Of a stretch of DNA of 64,000 nt, positions 59,680 to 64,000 are shown in pieces; within the stretch, counting starts at the first letter, position 1, and the number at the start of each line of letters is the position of its first letter. Source of the stretch: Nocardioides sp. Root240 (lineage in GTDB: Bacteria; Actinomycetota; Actinomycetes; Propionibacteriales; Nocardioidaceae). The notes beneath the pieces are model-generated. The model made no database searches, was not told the DNA's origin, and was given only the letters and a program-made list of their open reading frames with translations. The DNA is taken from positions 428,440 to 492,439 of the forward strand of contig NZ_LMIT01000001.1 in NCBI RefSeq assembly GCF_001428825.1, read 5' to 3'. The position numbers and the translations under genes are program-made.

Positions 59680-60654
59680 TCAGCGGGTGAAGACGATCTT
59701 CCCGAACACGTCGCCGGAGGCCATGGCCGCGAAGCCGTCGCGCGCCTCGGTCATCGGCAGCACGCGGTCGATCACCGGCCGGGCGCCGGTCGCGTCGAGC
59801 ATCGTGACCAGGGACGCGAGCTCGTCGCGGGTGCCCATCGTCGAGCCGATGACGCTGAGCTGGAGGAAGAAGATCCGGGTCAGCTCGGCGTCGTCGAGGT
59901 TCGGGCCGGACGTCGTGCCGGAGATGACGATCTTGCCGCCGGGGCGCAGCGCCCGGATGGAGTGCGACCAGGTCGCCCGGCCGACGGTCTCCATGACCGC
60001 GTCGACCTTGATCGGCAGCCGCGCACCGGACTCGAACACCTCGTGCGCGCCGAGCTCGAGCGCCTTGGCGCGCTTGGCCTCGTCACGGCTGGTGGCGAGC
60101 ACCCGCAGGCCGCCGGCCCGTGCGAGCGTGATCAGCGCGGTCGCCACGCCGCCGCCGGCGCCCTGCACCAGGACGGTGTCGCCCGCCTTGAGGCCACCTT
60201 GGGTGAACAGCATCCGGTACGCCGTCAGCCAGGCCGTCGGGAGGCAGGCCGCCTCCTCGAAGGACATCGACGCGGGCTTCGGGACGACATTGCGGCGGGG
60301 CACGATCACCTGGTCGGCCAGCGTGCCCTGGTGCCGCTCGGAGAGCAGCGACCGGCGCGGGTCGAAGGTCTCGTCACCGGTCCACGCCGGGTCGGACACG
60401 ACCGCGTGGACGACGACCTCGTTGCCGTCCTCGTCGTACCCGGCGGCGTCGCAGCCCAGGATCATCGGCAGCGCCTCGGCCTTGAGGCCCACGCCGCGCA
60501 GCGACCAGAGGTCGTGGTGGTTCAGCGAGGCGGCCTTGACGGTCACGGTCGTCCAGCCGTCGGGGGCGACCGGGTCGGGCCGTTCCCCCAGCACGAGGCC
60601 GGTCAGCGGGTCGTCGGCGGAGCTGGCGAAGGAGTCTGCGTAGACGGCGAACAC
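59680..60654 (-). CDS. Quinone-oxidoreductase-like alcohol dehydrogenase
   Basis: A 324-residue medium-chain oxidoreductase. GroES-like domain with AASLNHHDLWSLRGVG and MILGCDAAGYDEDGNEV; cofactor domain with VLVQGAGGGVATALITLARA. The structural-zinc cysteines are absent. Proteins with the NHHDLW pattern are often annotated as zinc-binding dehydrogenases in actinobacteria. GTG start at 60654, 6 nt after TAGGTT, so probably leaderless. Substrate unknown. Confidence 0.85.
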   Translation of the reverse strand: MFAVYADSFASSADDPLTGLVLGERPDPVAPDGWTTVTVKAASLNHHDLWSLRGVGLKAEALPMILGCDAAGYDEDGNEVVVHAVVSDPAWTGDETFDPRRSLLSERHQGTLADQVIVPRRNVVPKPASMSFEEAACLPTAWLTAYRMLFTQGGLKAGDTVLVQGAGGGVATALITLARAGGLRVLATSRDEAKRAKALELGAHEVFESGARLPIKVDAVMETVGRATWSHSIRALRPGGKIVISGTTSGPNLDDAELTRIFFLQLSVIGSTMGTRDELASLVTMLDATGARPVIDRVLPMTEARDGFAAMASGDVFGKIVFTR

Positions 60655-60660
60655 GGACTC

Positions 60661-60666
60661 AACCTA
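60661..60666 (-). promoter_or_regulatory. -10 box of oxidoreductase gene (leaderless)
   Basis: On the minus strand TAGGTT lies 6 nt before the GTG at 60654; there is no Shine-Dalgarno sequence and no clear -35. Confidence 0.45.
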
Positions 60667-60714
60667 TCGAGGCCGCCGGTCACCCCGGCACCCCCGTTCG
60701 GGGTACGGACCCCG

Positions 60715-61902
60715 TCAGGCGCGGGCGACGCCGTCGCGGCGCGCGGCCTCGGCCACTGCCGCGGCGACCGCCGGACCGACCCGCGGGTCGAACGGCGACG
60801 GGATCACGAAGTCCTCGGCGAGGTCGTCGCCGACGAGGGCGGCCAGCGCGTCCGCGGCGGCCACCTTCATGTTCTCGGTGATCGAGCTGGCGTGGACGTC
60901 GAAGGCACCCCGGAAGATGCCCGGGAAGGCCAGCACGTTGTTGATCTGGTTGGGGAAGTCCGACCGGCCGGTCGCGACGACCCGGGCGTGGCGGTGGGCC
61001 ACCTCCGGGTGCACCTCGGGGTTCGGGTTCGCCATCGCGAAGATGATCGCGTCGTCGGCCATCGTCGCGACGACCTCCTCCGGGACCGTGCCGCCGGAGA
61101 CACCGATGTAGACGTCGGCGCCGTCGAACGCCTCGGCCAGCGTGCCGCGGCGGCCACACAGGTCTGCGGTGAGCTCGGCGAGCGCCTTCTTCGACGCGGT
61201 GAGGTCGGTGCGGTCGGAGCTGACGACGCCCTTGCGGTCGGTGACCGCGATGTCCTTGACGCCCGCGGCGAGCAGGATCTTGGCGATCGCCACGCCCGCG
61301 GCGCCGGCGCCGGAGATGACCACGCGGGTCGACTCGGCGGTGCGACCGGTGAGCTTGAGCGCGTTGACGAGGGCCGCGAGGGTCACCACGGCGGTGCCGT
61401 GCTGGTCGTCGTGGAAGACGGGGATGTCGAGGGCCTCCTTGAGGCGGTCCTCGATCTCGAAGCAGCGCGGGGCCGAGATGTCCTCGAGGTTGATGCCACC
61501 GAAGCTCGGCGCCAGCCGCACGACGGTCTCGATGATCTCCTCGACGTCGGTCGTCGCCAGGCAGATCGGGATGCCGTCGACGCCGCCGAACTGCTTGAAC
61601 AGGACGGCCTTGCCCTCCATGACCGGCATCGCGGCGGCGGGGCCGATGTCGCCCAGGCCGAGCACGGCGGTGCCGTCGGTGACGATGGCGACCGTGTTGG
61701 GGACCCACGTGTAGTGGCGGGTCAGCTCGGGATCCGCTGCGATCGCCTCGCACACCTCGGCGACGCCGGGGGTGTACGCGAGCGAGAGCTGGTCCTTGGT
61801 GCTGACGTCGGCCGTGGGTACGGTCGCCATCTTCCCGCCGAGGTGCAGGTCGAACACCGGCTCGCCAGCGCGCGGGTGCGGGGTAGGAAGGTCAGCAGCC
61901 AC
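60715..61902 (-). CDS. Malic enzyme (malate dehydrogenase, oxaloacetate-decarboxylating)
   Basis: A 395-residue short-form malic enzyme producing pyruvate and CO2 from malate with NAD(P). Motifs: SLAYTPGVAEVCEAIA, EGKAVLFKQFGGVDG with the catalytic lysine, VFHDDQHGTAVVTLAAL for metal binding, and the Rossmann ISGAGAAGVAIAKILL. Length fits the bacterial form without a phosphotransacetylase domain. Start uncertain: GTG at 61902 is most consistent with the family, with a GTG at 61920 upstream. Confidence 0.93.
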   Translation of the reverse strand: MAADLPTPHPRAGEPVFDLHLGGKMATVPTADVSTKDQLSLAYTPGVAEVCEAIAADPELTRHYTWVPNTVAIVTDGTAVLGLGDIGPAAAMPVMEGKAVLFKQFGGVDGIPICLATTDVEEIIETVVRLAPSFGGINLEDISAPRCFEIEDRLKEALDIPVFHDDQHGTAVVTLAALVNALKLTGRTAESTRVVISGAGAAGVAIAKILLAAGVKDIAVTDRKGVVSSDRTDLTASKKALAELTADLCGRRGTLAEAFDGADVYIGVSGGTVPEEVVATMADDAIIFAMANPNPEVHPEVAHRHARVVATGRSDFPNQINNVLAFPGIFRGAFDVHASSITENMKVAAADALAALVGDDLAEDFVIPSPFDPRVGPAVAAAVAEAARRDGVARA

Positions 61903-61983
61903 GAAGAGCAATGCTCCCACACCGCCGACCTGCCACCGTCCGCAGTCCGGATGACACAGGTCACAGGGTGTCCTGCCGGGAGG

Positions 61984-62331
61984 TCAGAGCACCCGAGGAC
62001 GCGGCCAGAGCCGCGCCCAGGCCACTCCGAGGACGTCCTCGGCGGCGATCGCCCCGCGGTGGCGGGAGTCCACGCCCTGCTCCGGGTTGTCGCCGAGCAG
62101 CCACCACCGCTCCCCCCGTGCCTCGGCCGCCCGCTTCACCACCGCGGTGCCGTCCGGGAAGCGCGCGACCACGACCCGACCCGGTCGGACGCGGGCGCCG
62201 TAGGCGACCAGCAGCCGGTCCCCGGGACGCAGCGTGGGCCGCATCGAGTCCCCCCGTACGACGGCGAGGCCGACCCGGCGTCGTACCGACGGGTGGTCCG
62301 CGTGCCGACCTCCCGTTGCCTCGGGTTCCAT
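61984..62331 (-). CDS. sodX: Nickel-type superoxide dismutase maturation protease
   Basis: A 115-residue S26-type (signal-peptidase-like) serine protease. The catalytic serine is in VVRGDSMRPTLRPGDRLL and the lysine in RFPDGTAVVKRAAE, followed by RWWLLGDNPEQGVDSR. No membrane anchor is seen in the chosen form. Divergent from sodN with 67 bp between starts; SodX removes the SodN leader so that the new N-terminal histidine can bind nickel (family knowledge). Confidence 0.9.
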   Translation of the reverse strand: MEPEATGGRHADHPSVRRRVGLAVVRGDSMRPTLRPGDRLLVAYGARVRPGRVVVARFPDGTAVVKRAAEARGERWWLLGDNPEQGVDSRHRGAIAAEDVLGVAWARLWPRPRVL

Positions 62332-62398
62332 GCCGAGTAGTGTCGCAGTCAGCAGTTCGATTCCCCGTGACACAAGCCGAAACAGAGGAGAGGACCAC

Positions 62399-62809
62399 AT
62401 GTTCTCGCGTCTCACCCGCAAGCTCGTCGCCCCGTCGATCGAGGTCTCCGCCCACTGCGACCTGCCCTGTGGTGTCTACGACCCGGCCCAGGCCCGCATC
62501 GAGGCCGAGTCGATCAAGGCCGTCATCGCGAAGGTCGCCGACAGCGACGACCCGGACTTCCGCACGCGCGCGGTCCTGATCAAGGAGCAGCGCTCCGAGC
62601 TGGTCAAGCACCACCTGTGGGTGCTGTGGACCGACTACTTCAAGCCCCCGCACTTCGAGAAGTACCCGCAGCTCCACACGCTGGTCAACGAGGCGACCAA
62701 GCTCGCCGGTGCCGCCGGCACCAAGGGCACGCTCGACGCCGCCGTGGCCGACCAGCTGCTCGCGAAGATCGACGAGATCGCCGAGATCTTCTGGGAGACG
62801 AAGAAGTGA
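62399..62809 (+). CDS. sodN: Nickel superoxide dismutase
   Basis: A 136-residue NiSOD precursor converting superoxide to peroxide and oxygen. The nickel hook HCDLPCGVYDPAQAR begins at residue 19; cleavage before His19 exposes the ligands His1, Cys2 and Cys6. The rest is the four-helix bundle (IKAVIAKVADSDDPDFRTRA to EIAEIFWETKK). AGAGGAG precedes the ATG. NiSOD genes are usually under nickel control by Nur; I cannot see a clear Nur box. Confidence 0.96.
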   Translation: MFSRLTRKLVAPSIEVSAHCDLPCGVYDPAQARIEAESIKAVIAKVADSDDPDFRTRAVLIKEQRSELVKHHLWVLWTDYFKPPHFEKYPQLHTLVNEATKLAGAAGTKGTLDAAVADQLLAKIDEIAEIFWETKK

Positions 62810-62813
62810 GCCG

Positions 62814-62877
62814 GAGCCAGCGAGCTCGCCTGCGTGACGGATTCTCGTCACGCGCCAAGGTGCGAGCTCGCTGGCTC
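62814..62877 (+). terminator. Large nested hairpin after sodN
   Basis: GAGCCAGCGAGCTCGC (62814-62829) pairs perfectly with GCGAGCTCGCTGGCTC (62862-62877), and inside it GCGTGACG (62832-62839) pairs with CGTCACGC (62846-62853). It begins 4 bp after the sodN stop codon. Confidence 0.75.
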
Positions 62878-62898
62878 GCGGCGAACGCCTGAAGTCGC

Positions 62899-62915
62899 GC
62901 GAGCGAAGCGAGCGC
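62899..62915. repeat. 17-bp mirror-type repeat, copy 2
   Basis: Identical to 1-17 and, like it, located just downstream of a gene, here between two hairpins of the sodN 3' region. Confidence 0.5.
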
Positions 62916-62916
62916 A

Positions 62917-62954
62917 GACGAAGAAGGCCTGAGGCAGGACCTTCGTCCTCTTTT
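62917..62954 (+). terminator. Hairpin with T-rich tail
   Basis: GACGAAG (62917-62923) pairs with CTTCGTC (62941-62947), with GCCT/AGGC inside, followed by CTCTTTT. It is the most classical intrinsic terminator in the window. Confidence 0.6.
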
Positions 62955-62960
62955 CGGGAG

Positions 62961-62984
62961 CCGCGCACCCCTCGGGGTGCGCGG
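62961..62984. terminator. Third hairpin in sodN 3' region
   Basis: CCGCGCACCCC (62961-62971) pairs perfectly with GGGGTGCGCGG (62974-62984). The rest of the 269-bp gap up to 63078 holds no gene. Confidence 0.6.
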
Positions 62985-63078
62985 TTCCTGTCATTTCGGG
63001 CATCCCCGCCGATCGACCCCTCACGTACCCGGGCTCATCCCCTGACGCCCGGGGCCAACCGGAGGGAGACACCCCGCG

Positions 63079-63855
63079 ATGCATCGCGCCCTGATCAAGC
63101 TCGTCCTCACCCTGGCCGTCGGCCTGGGCCTCACCCTGACGTCCGTCGGCGTCCCGGCCAACGCGGCGCCGGCCGCGGAGACCGCGGTCGCTGCCGCCCC
63201 CGCCACCGCCAACTGCAGCAGCCAGCAGGCTGCGTACGGCCAGTCGCAGGCCACCTACGCCAAGCGGCACCGCGCCTACCAGAAGGCCCGCACCGCGGTC
63301 CAGAAGGCCAACAAGGCGCTCAAGAAGGCCGCCGCCCACAAGGCCAAGGGCAAGAAGGCGAAGAAGGCCAAGAAGGCCAAGGTCGCCAAGGCGAAGCGGA
63401 ACGTCGCCAAGACCAAGCGGACCTACGCCAAGGCCAAGGCCGCGCAGCGGAAGGCCGCCTCCGCCCGCGCCACCGCCCGGAAGCGCTACGAGGACTGCAA
63501 GGCCGTCCCCGCGGGTCCGACCGCGAGCCCGGTGCAGGCCCTGTGCGACGCCGGCATCCCGCAGCCGATCTGCGACACCCTGGCCAGCCTGATCCCGAGC
63601 GGCAGCACCGCCAGCCCGCTCGCCCTGCTGTGCAGCAGCGCCCCGCAGGCCCAGCCGCTGTGCGACCTGATCTCCACCGGCACCGCGCCCGACCCGGCCA
63701 CGCTGCTCACGATCGTCGACCAGGTCCTCAGCGCCCTGGGCCTCGACGACCTGCTCGGCCAGCTGCTCGACGGCCTGGGCCTCGGCGACGTGCTCGACGA
63801 GACCGGTCTCGGCGACCTGCTCGACCTGCTCGGTCTCGGCGGCCTGCTGCCCTGA
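63079..63855 (+). CDS. Secreted Lys/Ala-rich protein with repeated Cys module
   Basis: A 258-residue exported protein of unknown function. Signal peptide 1-29 (ends PANAAP). Residues about 45-130 are an extremely basic Lys/Ala-rich helix, probably coiled coil, flanked by cysteines (ANCSSQ and YEDCKAV). Then a module occurs twice: TASPVQALCDAGIPQPICD and TASPLALLCSSAPQAQPLCD. The C-terminus is a run of Leu-Gly-Asp repeats (LGLDDLLGQLLDGLGLGD). GGAGGGAG lies upstream of the ATG. It could bind anionic wall polymers or DNA (inference). Confidence 0.7.
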   Translation: MHRALIKLVLTLAVGLGLTLTSVGVPANAAPAAETAVAAAPATANCSSQQAAYGQSQATYAKRHRAYQKARTAVQKANKALKKAAAHKAKGKKAKKAKKAKVAKAKRNVAKTKRTYAKAKAAQRKAASARATARKRYEDCKAVPAGPTASPVQALCDAGIPQPICDTLASLIPSGSTASPLALLCSSAPQAQPLCDLISTGTAPDPATLLTIVDQVLSALGLDDLLGQLLDGLGLGDVLDETGLGDLLDLLGLGGLLP

Positions 63856-63868
63856 CCCGCACCGGTAC

Positions 63869-63908
63869 GACGGACGGCCGCGCCCCGCACGGGGCGCGGC
63901 CGTTCGTC
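63869..63908 (+). terminator. Long terminator hairpin
   Basis: CGGCCGCGCCCC (63875-63886) pairs perfectly with GGGGCGCGGCCG (63891-63902); the stem extends outward to 63869 and 63908 with one G-T pair. Confidence 0.8.
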
Positions 63909-63975
63909 GTCCCCGAGAAGGCCATGCCCTAGGCTCACCCCGAGTTCAGGTCCCCACTTCACTCGGAGGAGCGGC

Positions 63976-64000
63976 ATGTCCGAGACGAGCGTCCCCGCGG
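63976..64000 (+). CDS. Start of a gene cut by the window edge
   Basis: GGAGGA lies 5 nt before an ATG followed by codons for MSETSVPA, open to the end of the window. Only eight residues are visible, so no function can be given. Confidence 0.55.

Noticed and set aside
61950..61980. CRP-like site (TGTGACCTGTGTCAT on the minus strand) before malic enzyme
   Set aside because: The right half-site is degraded, and similar sequence is expected by chance in this composition.
62332..62398. Nur operator between sodX and sodN
   Set aside because: Expected biologically, but I could not find a clear inverted repeat of the Nur type in the 67 bp.

Overview
The window reads as chromosomal sequence of a high-GC actinobacterium, most likely a Nocardioides-like propionibacterial/nocardioidaceal organism (inference). 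The evidence is very high G+C, many GTG starts, a block whose gene order resembles the one I recall from mycobacteria (rho, rpmE, prfA, prmC, sua5, wecA, atpI, the atp operon, a DUF2550 gene, then a cobalamin adenosyltransferase), a multifunctional Kgd, a nickel superoxide dismutase with its protease, and many genes with a TANNNT box 6-7 nt before the start codon and no Shine-Dalgarno sequence. I see no transposase, integrase, phage gene or CRISPR array, so this is mainly core genome with a few accessory inserts.

Layout: 1-3.2 kb holds a B12-dependent acyl-CoA mutase (MeaA/Ecm type), a STAS protein and a cobalamin adenosyltransferase that can make the mutase cofactor. 3.2-8.9 kb holds a SWIM/SNF2 helicase, a secreted Ig-like protein and a DHA2 efflux pump. 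8.9-17.1 kb is the F1Fo ATP synthase operon (minus strand, atpI-atpZ-atpBEFHAGDC-DUF2550) with a CRP/GlxR-like site in front. 17.1-23.4 kb has wecA, sua5, prmC, prfA, rpmE and rho; 23.6-26.9 kb is hom-thrC-thrB. 27-31.8 kb has two oxidoreductase/regulator loci: a GlxA-type AraC regulator with a palindrome at its start codon, and a SoxR locus with a SoxR box controlling an oxidoreductase-MFS pair. 31.8-35.1 kb has argS-lysA and a tRNA-Arg(CCG). 35.1-37.8 kb is an unusual two-gene unit, a possible Sm-like small protein coupled to a HIRAN-like/zinc-ribbon/PD-(D/E)XK/HTH protein.

37.9-42.6 kb has rnhA, kgd and its small DUF6104 neighbour; 42.6-46.8 kb an MMPL exporter with a divergent TetR, then an unknown protein coupled to an acetoacetate-decarboxylase-like protein. 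46.8-52.6 kb is a complete fructose phosphotransferase locus (fruR-fruK-fruA-ptsH and divergent ptsI). 52.6-56 kb has an acyl desaturase and its ferredoxin-type reductase, divergent from a TetR gene across a perfect 30-bp palindrome. The rest has a secreted protein, an alpha/beta hydrolase, a DHA2 exporter, a quinone-oxidoreductase-like protein, malic enzyme, sodX-sodN, a secreted Lys/Ala-rich protein and the first codons of another gene.

Most notable: the Sm-like/HIRAN-nuclease unit; an 80-bp dispersed intergenic repeat present twice with mutually exclusive hairpins; a Gln/Asn-rich segment inside Rho; the SoxR box promoter architecture; and strong palindromic operators at the TetR loci. All functions are read from motifs; no database search was possible.
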